Below are positions 34,177 to 41,412 of a stretch of DNA of 41,412 bases, piece after piece (position 1 is the first letter of the stretch; every line of letters begins with the position of its first letter). The DNA is from Chloroflexota bacterium (GTDB taxonomy: Bacteria; Chloroflexota; Limnocylindria; Limnocylindrales; CSP1-4). The stretch covers positions 1 to 41,412 of the forward strand of contig JADGQI010000034.1 in NCBI GenBank assembly GCA_017881905.1. Direction: 5' to 3'. The notes beneath the pieces were generated by a model. It saw only the letters and a list, made by a program, of their open reading frames with translations, was not told the origin of the DNA and made no database searches. Position numbers and translations under genes: made by a program.

Positions 34177-34559
34177 CCGGGGCCCCGATGCCGTCGGCGA
34201 CCGGCCGGTCGGGCCGCGATCTCGAGCGGTCCGTCGCCCGTCTCCTGACCGGCGGGACGTATCTGAGCATCGGCCTGATGGCGGTCGGGGTCGTCCTGAT
34301 GCTGATCGACGGGGTCTCGCCGCTGGCGATCGCGCCGCCGTTCGATCCGTCCACCATCCTCGCCGACATCCTGGCGCTCAGACCCGTCGGGTTCCTGTGG
34401 CTCGGGCTCCTGGTCATCCTGGCGACCCCGCTCGTCCGGGTCGCGGCTTCAGGCATCGGCTTCGCCGCCGCCGGGGAGCGACGGATGGCGCTCGTGGCGG
34501 TCGCGATCCTCGCGGTGATCGCGGTCGGGGTGTTCCTGGGCGTCGTGGTCGAGCACTGA
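34173..34559 (+). CDS. DUF1634 family membrane protein
   Basis: A 128-residue protein with three predicted membrane helices (YLSIGLMAVGVVLMLIDGVSP; VGFLWLGLLVILATPLVRVA; MALVAVAILAVIAVGVFLGVVVE). The pattern DLERSVARLLTGGTYLSIGLM and LGLLVILATPLVRVA fits DUF1634, known from genes next to TauE/SafE transporters. The start ATG overlaps the TSUP stop, so translation is coupled. It is probably an accessory subunit; the mechanism is unknown. It is followed 2 bp later by the cation exchanger. The ORF track extends this frame into the TSUP gene, which is a shadow. Confidence 0.8.
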   Translation: MTGAPMPSATGRSGRDLERSVARLLTGGTYLSIGLMAVGVVLMLIDGVSPLAIAPPFDPSTILADILALRPVGFLWLGLLVILATPLVRVAASGIGFAAAGERRMALVAVAILAVIAVGVFLGVVVEH

Positions 34560-34561
34560 TC

Positions 34562-35611
34562 GTGGAACTCGGCGTGCTCGTCGTCGCGTTCCTGATCATC
34601 CTGCTCGGCGCTGAGCTGTTCACCAACGGGATCGAATGGTTCGGCCACAAGCTCGGCCTGGCCGAGGGGGCCGTCGGGTCGGTCCTGGCGGCGGTCGGCA
34701 CGGCGTTGCCCGAGACGATGATCCCGCTCATCGCGATCCTGGCGGGTACCGGGGTGGCATCCGACGAGGTCGGCATCGGCGCGATCCTGGGTGCGCCGTT
34801 CATGCTCGCCACCCTGGCGATGTTCGTGACCGGGACCGCGATCCTCCTGACCGCCACACGACGGAGGACGGGCGTGACGCTCGACGTCAACGGCATCGTC
34901 CTGGTCCACGACATGAAGGTCTTCGCGGTCGCGTACGCCCTGGCGATCGGGGTCGCCTTTCTGCCCGCGGACCTGACCTGGCCGCGGGTCGGCGTGGCGA
35001 TCGTGCTCCTGTCGATCTACGCCTTTTACGTCCGGGAGCACTTCCAGGCGGAGGCCGGTGACGGCGACCCCGATCTCGCGCCGCTCCGGCTTCATCGGCT
35101 GGACGTGCGCGCTCCAGGTCACCCCGAGCCGCCCCGCCTGCGGATCGTGACCATCCAGGTGCTCGTCGCGCTCGCCTGCATCGTCGGCGGGGCGTACCTG
35201 TTCGTGGGTGCGGTCACCGACCTGTCCAAGTCGCTCGGGATCGACGAGGTGCTCCTGGCCCTGATCATCGCCCCGATCGCGACCGAGCTGCCCGAGAAGT
35301 TCAACAGCGTCATCTGGGTCCGCCAGGGCAAGGACACCCTGGCGATGGGGAACATCACCGGCGCGATGGTCTTCCAGAGCGTCATCCCCACGTCCGTCGC
35401 GCTGGTCTTCGCGTCGTCGAGCTGGGCCGTCACGAGCGATTCGATCCTGGCCTTCGCGTCCGCCGGGATCGCGTTCCTTTCGGCGGGCATCATCTTCCTG
35501 CCGCTCGTGCGGGGGCGGCCGCTCGGGGCCCGGACACTGCTCGTCGGCGGACCGCTCTACCTGCTGTACGTGGGCCTGGTCCTGCTCAAGCTCGCCGGCG
35601 TGACCTTCTGA
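34562..35611 (+). CDS. Sodium/calcium exchanger family (CaCA-like) membrane protein
   Basis: A 349-residue protein with about ten helices and two inverted alpha-type repeats: AVGTALPETMIPLIAILAG with GIGAILGAPFML in the first half, and APIATELPEKFNSVIW with AMGNITGAMVFQSVIP in the second. The GT/AT-xLPE motifs with acidic residues match the ion-binding alpha repeats of Na/Ca exchangers. A hydrophilic loop of about 35 residues lies at the middle (about residues 160-195), including AEAGDGDPDLAPLRLH. The start GTG 34562 is 2 bp after DUF1634; the longer ORF-track frame overlaps that gene. The transported cation and direction cannot be told from sequence alone. Confidence 0.88.
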   Translation: MELGVLVVAFLIILLGAELFTNGIEWFGHKLGLAEGAVGSVLAAVGTALPETMIPLIAILAGTGVASDEVGIGAILGAPFMLATLAMFVTGTAILLTATRRRTGVTLDVNGIVLVHDMKVFAVAYALAIGVAFLPADLTWPRVGVAIVLLSIYAFYVREHFQAEAGDGDPDLAPLRLHRLDVRAPGHPEPPRLRIVTIQVLVALACIVGGAYLFVGAVTDLSKSLGIDEVLLALIIAPIATELPEKFNSVIWVRQGKDTLAMGNITGAMVFQSVIPTSVALVFASSSWAVTSDSILAFASAGIAFLSAGIIFLPLVRGRPLGARTLLVGGPLYLLYVGLVLLKLAGVTF

Positions 35612-35652
35612 GCCCGGGGGACCTCGCCTCGCCCGGGAGCGATCCGGCCCGC

Positions 35653-35661
35653 TGGTATACT
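35653..35661 (+). promoter_or_regulatory. Extended -10 promoter of ilvE
   Basis: TGGTATACT is a close match to TGnTATAAT. The ilvE ATG is 65 bp downstream, leaving a leader with a weak CGGAG ribosome site. Confidence 0.55.
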
Positions 35662-35726
35662 CGGCCGACGCCTCGCAGCCGACCCGCGCCCGTTCGCGGG
35701 ACCAGCCGGAACCGGAGCCGCCGACC

Positions 35727-36719
35727 ATGCTGACCGAGAAGACCACGCCGGACCGCCTCGAATCCGCGCCCGCAGCGGTCAAGCCGGCCGTCCCGGTGGA
35801 TGACCTGATCTGCTATTTCGAGGGCGCCTACGTCCCGATGCGGGACGCCAAGGTCAGCATCATGACCCACGCGTTCATGTACGGGACGGCGGTGTTCGAA
35901 GGGATCCGCGCGTATTGGAACCCCGAGCAGCACACGCTCTACGGTCTCAAGATCCGGGAGCACGTCGAGCGGATCCGGCAGAACGCCGGGATGCTCCTGA
36001 TGGACGGCCTTCCATCGGTCGACGCGCTGGTCGAGCTGATCCTCGAGACCGTCCGCAAGAACGGCTTCGCCGAGGACGTCTACATCCGTCCGTCGTTCTA
36101 CAAGTCGTCCCGCCAGATCGGGGTCCGGCTCCATCACCTCGAGCACGAGCTCTACATCATCGCCCTGCCCTTCGGGAACTACATCGACACCGAGGCGGGC
36201 GTCCGGGTCATGTCGTCGTCCTGGCGCCGGAACATGGACGAGACGATCCCGGCCCGCGGCAAGATCGTCGGCGGGTACGTCAACATGGCCTTCCAGAAGT
36301 CCGAAGCCGAGCTGAACGGGTTCGACGAGGCCCTTGTGATGACCGCCGATGGGCACGCCTCCGAGGGCTCCGCCGCGAACCTGTTCGTCGTCCGCGACGG
36401 GGTCCTCCTCACGCCGCCGGTGACCGACGACATCCTCGAGGGCGTCACCCGCAAGGCCATCCTCGAGATCGCCGCCAACGAGGGATTCCCGATCGAGATC
36501 CGCTCGATCGACCGCTCGGAGCTGTACATCGCCGACGAGATGTTCCTCGTCGGCACCGGCGTCCAGGTCTCCCCGGTGATCGAGATCGATCATCGGGCGG
36601 TCGGGTCGGGTGAGGTCGGCCCGATCTCGCGAGTCATCCGGGAGCGCTACTTCGCGGCGGTCCGCGGACGGCTGCCGGAGTATCGCCACTGGCTGACCCC
36701 GATCGGCGAGGGTGGCTGA
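35727..36719 (+). CDS. ilvE: Branched-chain amino acid aminotransferase
   Basis: A 330-residue fold-type IV PLP enzyme that transaminates Leu, Ile and Val. Typical stretches are MTHAFMYGTAVFEGIRAYW, DVYIRPSFYKSS, the PLP Lys at about residue 179 in ARGKIVGGYVNMAFQKSEAE, then HASEGSAANLFVVRDG, TPPVTDDILEGVTRKAILEI and ELYIADEMFLVGTGVQVSPV. The first 25 residues are a variable extension. No other branched-chain biosynthesis genes are in the window, though ileS, the consumer of Ile, is 3.8 kb away. The stop overlaps the glycosyltransferase start by 8 bp, so the two are co-transcribed. Confidence 0.95.
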   Translation: MLTEKTTPDRLESAPAAVKPAVPVDDLICYFEGAYVPMRDAKVSIMTHAFMYGTAVFEGIRAYWNPEQHTLYGLKIREHVERIRQNAGMLLMDGLPSVDALVELILETVRKNGFAEDVYIRPSFYKSSRQIGVRLHHLEHELYIIALPFGNYIDTEAGVRVMSSSWRRNMDETIPARGKIVGGYVNMAFQKSEAELNGFDEALVMTADGHASEGSAANLFVVRDGVLLTPPVTDDILEGVTRKAILEIAANEGFPIEIRSIDRSELYIADEMFLVGTGVQVSPVIEIDHRAVGSGEVGPISRVIRERYFAAVRGRLPEYRHWLTPIGEGG

Positions 36720-38517
36720 GGATCGGGCGTCGACCCTGACCGCGGGTCCGCCGGCGCTCACGGCGCCATCTCCTCCGGACCTCGTCGACGAGGCGCCCGC
36801 ATCGAGCTCCGAGCGACCGGACTCATCCGCCTCGGCGGCGGTCGGACCGGTCTCCGATGCCGGCGACCCGACGCGTGCGCGGCTGATCCAACGCGCGCTC
36901 GAGATCGTCCCCGGCCTGGTCAGCTGGCTGCTCATCCTGAGCCCGCTCATCCTGTCGTTCCGGTTCCCCGAGATCGTCGCCTGGTTCGTCCTGACGTTCG
37001 ACTTCTACTGGCTGTACAAGGCGATCGTGCTGACCGGGAGTGTCTGTGTGACCTTCGGCCGGATGCGTCGGACGATGGCCGCGGACTGGCGGGCACGAGC
37101 CCTGGCGCTCGCCGACCCCGCCGGCCGGCTGGCCGACATCGAGCGGCTCGTCCCGCTCGTTCGAGCCAGGATCGACCAGCTCGAACGGGACGGATGGGCG
37201 CTCGCCGCCGTCGGCGGACGGAGGGAGCTCCTGCGCCTCGATACGGAGCGGCGGGACCTCGCCCGGCTCCTCGCCGCCCGGCCGGACCTGGCCGTTGATC
37301 CGCGCCGGCTGTTCCACGTGGCGTTGGTCCCGACCTACACGGAGCCGTTCGAGAAGCTGTACGAGACGGTCCGGGCGCTGGCGGAGACCGACTATCCGCG
37401 GGAACAGCTGATGGTCGCGATCATCACCCGTGAGACGGATCTGGGCGGCCGCCAGAACGTCGCTCGGCTGCGTGAGATCTTCGGTGACCGGTTCCTCCAC
37501 TTCTTCCACATCCTCGATCCGCTCGAGCCGGGCATCGTCGTTGGCAAGAGCTCGGCCATGGCCTATGGCGGGCGCTGGCTGTATCGCGAGCTGGTCGAGC
37601 GCGGGTTCGACCCGGCCACCGTGGTCGTGACCGACCTCGATTCGGACTACCGGGTCCACCCGCAGTACTTCGGCTATCTGACCTATACGTTCCTGACCGA
37701 CCCGGATCGGTTCCGCCGGCTGTACCAGCCGATCCCGATGTTCCACAACAACCTGTGGGACACGCCGCTGGCGGTCCGTCTCGTCGCCGTCGGCGCGACC
37801 CACGTCCAGATGTGGCGGTCGCTGACGCCGCGCAAGCTCGTGTCGTTCTCGTCGTACGCGGTCAGCCTCCGGACGGTCCAGGAGGTCGACTACTGGGCGA
37901 CCGATGCCATCCCCGAGGACAGCCGCTTCTACTGGAAGAGCTTCTTCCGGTTCAGCGGCGAGTTCGCGGCGGTCCCGCTGTTCATCCCGATGTACGGGGA
38001 CGCCGTTCGCGCCCGCTCGTACCCGCGCTCGCTGGTCGAGCAGTACACCCAGATCCGACGCTGGGCGTGGGGCATCACGGACATCCCGTACTACATCCGG
38101 AACGCGTTCGCCCACTCGGAGATCCCACGCGGACTCCGGGTCCGGCGTCTGATCGACCTGTGGATGGACCACATCAACTGGGCCATCGCCCCGTTCATCA
38201 TCATCTTCGGGTCGAACCTGCCGCTCCTGCTCAACCCGGCGTTCGCCCAGACGACGCTCGGTCAGAACCTGCCGCTCTACGCCGCCTGGCTGCTGACCGG
38301 GGCGTTCTGCTGCCTGCTGATCCTGGTCTTCGTCGAGGAGCAGATCGCTCCGCCGCGGCCGGCCGCCTGGGGCTGGATCCAGCGTGCGACGTCGTACCTG
38401 CAGTGGCTGGCGCTGCCGTTCGTCGGGCTCGTCTTCAGCACGTTGCCGGCGCTCGACGCGCAGACCCGGATGATGGCGGGCAAGTACCTCGAGTACCGGG
38501 TGACCGAGAAGGCCTGA
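36712..38517 (+). CDS. Membrane glycosyltransferase, GT2-like
   Basis: A 601-residue protein. After about 65 disordered residues come two helices (LVSWLLILSPLILSF; IVAWFVLTFDFYWLYKAIVL), a coiled cytosolic segment, and a GT-A-like domain starting HVALVPTYTEPFEKLYETV. The domain has the DxD-like VVVTDLDSDYRVHPQYF (about residue 306-320) and, after it, QIRRWAWG, a QxxRW-type motif (about 447-454) typical of processive polysaccharide synthases. At least three C-terminal helices follow (WAIAPFIIIFGSNLPLL, AAWLLTGAFCCLLILVFV, YLQWLALPFVGLVF). It probably builds a cell-surface glycan; sugar and acceptor are unknown. It starts at GTG 36712 within ilvE and converges on the LCP gene. Confidence 0.88.
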   Translation: MAEDRASTLTAGPPALTAPSPPDLVDEAPASSSERPDSSASAAVGPVSDAGDPTRARLIQRALEIVPGLVSWLLILSPLILSFRFPEIVAWFVLTFDFYWLYKAIVLTGSVCVTFGRMRRTMAADWRARALALADPAGRLADIERLVPLVRARIDQLERDGWALAAVGGRRELLRLDTERRDLARLLAARPDLAVDPRRLFHVALVPTYTEPFEKLYETVRALAETDYPREQLMVAIITRETDLGGRQNVARLREIFGDRFLHFFHILDPLEPGIVVGKSSAMAYGGRWLYRELVERGFDPATVVVTDLDSDYRVHPQYFGYLTYTFLTDPDRFRRLYQPIPMFHNNLWDTPLAVRLVAVGATHVQMWRSLTPRKLVSFSSYAVSLRTVQEVDYWATDAIPEDSRFYWKSFFRFSGEFAAVPLFIPMYGDAVRARSYPRSLVEQYTQIRRWAWGITDIPYYIRNAFAHSEIPRGLRVRRLIDLWMDHINWAIAPFIIIFGSNLPLLLNPAFAQTTLGQNLPLYAAWLLTGAFCCLLILVFVEEQIAPPRPAAWGWIQRATSYLQWLALPFVGLVFSTLPALDAQTRMMAGKYLEYRVTEKA

Positions 38518-38536
38518 CGCTGTCGAGCGGCGCGGA

Positions 38537-40366
38537 TCAGGGTCCGGCCGGTGCCGCCAGGGGTGGGGTCTTGGTCCCGGTGGTCACGATGACGTCCACC
38601 GTCACCGACGGGTCGTCGACGAAGGTCGCCTGGACGTTGAAGACGTTCTCGAGCAAGGCGATGGTCGCCGGCAGGTCCGACTCGCGGCCGTTGTAGACGC
38701 GGATCCTGGTCTGGGTGGTCGTCCCGTCGGGGCGCTTGGTGGGCGCGCTCGCCGTCAGGCCAAGGTACTCGAGGTAGTTGGCGACCGAGGTCGCCTGGCC
38801 GACCTGGCCGGTGCCGTTGACCACCCAGATCACCCCGTCCTCGCCGGCCACCGCCTCACGCTGCTTCTCGATGGTGGGATCGAGCTTGAACGCGGTGGCG
38901 ACCGCCTGGCGGATCCGACTGACGTTCGGCTCGACGATGTCGCCGCGCTGGTCGACCGCGTTGCTCGCGTAGGTCGGTGGGGCGAACACGAACGACCGGA
39001 TCTTGGTCGAGTCGATCTGGCTCGACAGCCCGATCAGCTGGGGCAGCTTGCTCTGCGGGATGTCCGTCTTGAACGACGTCTTGAGGTCATTCAGCAGCTG
39101 GGTCAGGTTGCTCAGGATCGTCTGTGGGTCCGCCTGCTGGCGGAGCGACAGGATGACCCGCTGCTGGCGCTGCGCCCGGTCGAAGTCGCTCGAGGTGTGG
39201 CGCGAGCGGGCGTAGATCAGCGCCTGGGCGCCGTCCATGTGCTGGACCCCGGCCGGGATGTAGACCCGGATGCTGGCGCCGTTGATACCGCCCGGATAGT
39301 GGTCGTCGAGGACCGGGTTCTGGACGTTGATGGTGACCCCACCCAGGGTGTCGACGATGTTCTGGAACCCGTCGAAGTTGACCATCACGTAGTACTGGAT
39401 GTCCAGGCCGTACAGCTCGCCGAGCGTCGCCTTGAGCGCGTTGAAGCCGCGGGACTTGTCGTTCCCCGGGAAGGCATCCGAGCGGTAGCGCGAGTTCATC
39501 CAGAGGCTGTTGATCTTGCCCTGGTAGACGGATCCGAAGACCGAACGGGCTGGCCCGGCCGGGATCGGCACGTCGACCGTATCCCGCGGAAGGCTGTACA
39601 TCGCGACCTGCTTGGTCTTGGGATCGATCGACACGACGATCAGCGTGTCGGTGTTGAACGTGCCTTCCTTGGGCCGCTGGTCGGCGCCGATGAGCAGGAT
39701 GTTGAGCTTGTCCGTGCCGTTCCAGTCGGGCAGCGCGGCCGTCGGGACCGCGGTCCCGAGGGGTGGCGCCGTGGTCACGCCGGGGGTCGGGGCATCGCTC
39801 GGGATGTCGCTCCCGGGCGCCTCGCTCGCGGCGGCGTTCGCGCTCGACCCCGGGGTGTCGTTGGGGCTCGAGCTGTCGTCGCATGAGTAGTTCGGGTCGA
39901 AGACACAGGCCAACGCATCCTGGGCCGTCACGCCGTAGTAGGCCACCACACCATGCCCGCCCGCGATCACCAGGCAGACCGCCAGCAACCCGGCGACGGA
40001 CAGCGGGTTGAGCCGGAGCGACGGACGGCCGAAGCGGCCGCCGCCCGATGCGTCGACGGCGTTGAGGAAGGCGGCCACCCGGTAAGCGTCGACCGCGGCG
40101 ACGATCCGATAGACCAGGAAGAGCACGTTGCCGATGAGGATCAGCGGGAGATTGGCGATGAGCTCGCCGCCGAAGACCTGGATCCCCGAGCTGAGGGCGA
40201 TCCCACCGGTCAGGGCGATCATCAGGATCGGCAGCGCGGCGAATCCGAGCGCCCGGGTCCAGGCGCCGGCGTAGGCGTGCCCGAGACCGGGGAAGATCAG
40301 GGACAGGAAGGCGGCCGCGAACGCGGAGCGGTGTCGGGGTCTGGCTTCCTGCGGCGGCTGCTGCAT
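38537..40366 (-). CDS. LytR-CpsA-Psr (LCP) family protein with polytopic N-terminus
   Basis: A 609-residue protein. LCP enzymes transfer lipid-linked glycopolymers to peptidoglycan on the outer face of the membrane. The LCP domain shows LNILLIGADQRPKEGTFNTD, MYSLPRDTVDVPI, YYVMVNFDGFQNIVDTLGGV, HMDGAQALIYARSRHTSSDF and RAQRQQRVILSLRQQ. A LytR_C domain follows (VWVVNGTGQ-like IWVVNGTGQVGQATSVANYL). The N-terminus is unusual: about four hydrophobic segments (from FAAAFLSLIFPGLGHAYAGA) instead of one helix, then a Ser/Pro-rich spacer. ATG 40366 is chosen over the longer ORF-track start because TATCCT lies 7 nt upstream. The neighbouring membrane glycosyltransferase could supply its glycan. Confidence 0.92.
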   Translation of the reverse strand: MQQPPQEARPRHRSAFAAAFLSLIFPGLGHAYAGAWTRALGFAALPILMIALTGGIALSSGIQVFGGELIANLPLILIGNVLFLVYRIVAAVDAYRVAAFLNAVDASGGGRFGRPSLRLNPLSVAGLLAVCLVIAGGHGVVAYYGVTAQDALACVFDPNYSCDDSSSPNDTPGSSANAAASEAPGSDIPSDAPTPGVTTAPPLGTAVPTAALPDWNGTDKLNILLIGADQRPKEGTFNTDTLIVVSIDPKTKQVAMYSLPRDTVDVPIPAGPARSVFGSVYQGKINSLWMNSRYRSDAFPGNDKSRGFNALKATLGELYGLDIQYYVMVNFDGFQNIVDTLGGVTINVQNPVLDDHYPGGINGASIRVYIPAGVQHMDGAQALIYARSRHTSSDFDRAQRQQRVILSLRQQADPQTILSNLTQLLNDLKTSFKTDIPQSKLPQLIGLSSQIDSTKIRSFVFAPPTYASNAVDQRGDIVEPNVSRIRQAVATAFKLDPTIEKQREAVAGEDGVIWVVNGTGQVGQATSVANYLEYLGLTASAPTKRPDGTTTQTRIRVYNGRESDLPATIALLENVFNVQATFVDDPSVTVDVIVTTGTKTPPLAAPAGP

Positions 40367-40372
40367 CGCGGG

Positions 40373-40379
40373 TAGGATA
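40373..40379. promoter_or_regulatory. Shared bidirectional -10 element between the LCP gene and ileS
   Basis: TAGGATA reads TAGGAT on the plus strand (toward ileS) and TATCCT on the minus strand (toward the LCP gene). On the minus side it ends 7 nt before the LCP ATG, which suggests leaderless transcription. On the plus side it leaves a leader of about 105 nt before ileS with no T-box consensus. Confidence 0.5.
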
Positions 40380-40490
40380 CTTTGAACCTCGTGGTGGCGT
40401 GCCGAGGGGTTCCGACGCCTCGCCCCGTCGACATGTGACGCCGACGGACCGCCCCGTCCCAGCCCGCCCCATCCGTCCAGTCGAGGTCCG

Positions 40491-41412
40491 ATGTTCCGAC
40501 CGGTCAGCCCCAAGCCCGACCTCGTGGCGATCGAGCACGAGGTCCTGGCCCGCTGGGCCGAACGCCGGACGTTCGCCCGCCTGCGCGCCCAGAACGCCGG
40601 CCACGAACGCTGGAGCTTCCTCGACGGGCCGATCACGGCGAACAACCCGATGGGCGTGCACCACGCCTGGGGTCGGACCTACAAGGACATCTACCAGCGC
40701 TTCCGGGCGATGCTCGGCCACGACCAGCGCTACCAGAACGGGTTCGACTGCCAGGGGCTGTGGGTCGAGGTCAACGTCGAGCGGGACCTCGGCTTCACGA
40801 GCAAGCGCGACATCGAGGCGTATGGGATCGCCGAGTTCGTGAGCTTGTGCAAGCAGCGGGTCCTGACGTTCGCCGCACGCCAGACCGAGCAGTCCGTCCG
40901 GCTCGGGATGTGGATGGACTGGAACGACCCGCAGGAGCTCCGTCGCCTGCGCGATCTGCTCGCCGACGACCCATCCCAGGTCACCACGATCGACGGTCCC
41001 GCCGGGCCGGTGACCGACTCGGTCGAGATGCTCGTCGGCCGGCTCGGGATGCCCGATCTCGGTGGCAGCTACTTCACCTTCAGCAACGAGAACAACGACC
41101 TCATCTGGGGATTCCTCGCGGAGTGCCACCGGCGCGGCTGGCTGTACAAGGGCCACGACACCATGCCCTGGTGCGCACGCTGCGGGACCGGGATCAGCCA
41201 GCACGAGATGACCGAGGGATACCAGGACCGGGAGGATCCCGGCCTGACCGTTCGATTCCCACTGGTCGACCGGCCCGGCGAGTCGCTCCTCGTCTGGACG
41301 ACGACGCCGTGGACCCTGACCTCCAATGTCGCCGCGGCCGTCGGCGACCATCTCCGCTACGTGCTGGTCCGCCAGGGCGACGATCGCTTCTGGCTGGCGA
41401 AGGGGACGCTCA
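40491..41412 (+). CDS. ileS: Isoleucyl-tRNA synthetase, N-terminal part (3' end outside window), GxHH-type
   Basis: The first 307 codons of a class I aminoacyl-tRNA synthetase that charges tRNA-Ile. Identity is shown by WSFLDGPITANNPMGVHHAW, QNGFDCQGLWVEVNVERDLG, the zinc-type CARCGTGISQHEM, and LLVWTTTPWTLTSNVAAAVG, the start of the CP1 editing domain. Aligned to the E. coli form (GSIHIGHS), the HxGH catalytic signature here reads GVHH, with Gly and His exchanged. A swapped GxHH signature is known, to my recollection, from mupirocin-hyper-resistant IleRS2 enzymes. ATG 40491 has GAGG 5 nt upstream. It diverges from the LCP gene. The KMSKS region is outside the window. Confidence 0.94.
   Translation, partial: MFRPVSPKPDLVAIEHEVLARWAERRTFARLRAQNAGHERWSFLDGPITANNPMGVHHAWGRTYKDIYQRFRAMLGHDQRYQNGFDCQGLWVEVNVERDLGFTSKRDIEAYGIAEFVSLCKQRVLTFAARQTEQSVRLGMWMDWNDPQELRRLRDLLADDPSQVTTIDGPAGPVTDSVEMLVGRLGMPDLGGSYFTFSNENNDLIWGFLAECHRRGWLYKGHDTMPWCARCGTGISQHEMTEGYQDREDPGLTVRFPLVDRPGESLLVWTTTPWTLTSNVAAAVGDHLRYVLVRQGDDRFWLAKGTL

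Noticed and set aside
40380-40490. Possible T-box leader before ileS
   Set aside because: No AGGGTGGNACCGCG antiterminator sequence or specifier loop is visible, and the space is short.
39087-41351. Minus-strand ORF of 754 residues spanning the LCP gene start and ileS
   Set aside because: Crosses two real genes and a promoter region; no family resemblance.

Overview
The window is a dense, chromosomal, housekeeping stretch from a high-GC bacterium (roughly 70% G+C by eye, with many GTG starts). Gene content points to a Gram-positive-like, probably monoderm lineage: the rapZ-yvcK-whiA block, an LCP cell-wall ligase, TatA/TatC, SecD/SecF/SecG and a Flp-type pilin, with no outer-membrane genes. 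Together with frequent TANNNT -10 boxes lying 6-9 nt before start codons, and an IleRS of the GxHH type, this looks most like Chloroflexota (Limnocylindria/Ellin6529-like). That placement is an inference from memory, not from a search. No insertion sequence, prophage, CRISPR array or rRNA was seen.

Layout. 1-7946: nucleotide excision repair, with the end of uvrB, then uvrA, a small unknown gene, a UvrD-like helicase on the minus strand, and uvrC. 7995-16043: protein export and interleaved housekeeping genes (secD-secF, recJ, a PD40 beta-propeller protein, pyrF, tatA, tatC). 16114-22000: rapZ, yvcK, whiA, tpiA, gpmI and secG, mostly overlapping or nearly touching. 22073-24678: an orphan peptide-type solute-binding protein, two tRNA-Leu genes, an unexplained intergenic stretch and tRNA-Val. 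24718-27647: an AlkZ/YcaQ-like protein and a 34-residue membrane peptide on the minus strand, then lemA and htpX. 27714-28795: tRNA-Phe, -Gly, -Gln, -Cys, a Flp pilin and tRNA-Leu(TAA). 29003-31834: a toroid-like/GGDEF protein facing a CpaE/TadZ-like ATPase. 32068-33314: rpsF-ssb-rpsR. 33346-35611: a TSUP transporter, a DUF1634 protein and a cation exchanger. 35727-38517: ilvE and a membrane glycosyltransferase. 38537-40366 (minus): an LCP protein. 40491-end: ileS, cut by the window edge.

How the genes work together. UvrA, UvrB and UvrC with a UvrD-like helicase cover the steps of excision repair. SecD, SecF and SecG assist Sec export, while TatA and TatC form a minimal folded-protein export system. 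TpiA and GpmI belong to lower glycolysis, and YvcK/RapZ proteins are linked to carbon and cell-envelope control in other bacteria. The pilin, the REC-ParA ATPase and the GGDEF protein lie together and could form a surface-attachment control patch, but no secretin, TadA or prepilin peptidase is present here.

The most unusual items are: the fusion of a terpene-cyclase-like repeat region to an intact GGDEF motif; the GxHH active-site signature in IleRS; the 34-residue membrane peptide with its own near-consensus promoter (absent from the ORF track); a shared symmetric -10 between the LCP gene and ileS; the recurrent leaderless/extended -10 promoter pattern; and long Ala/Ser/Pro linkers inside SecF and the solute-binding protein.
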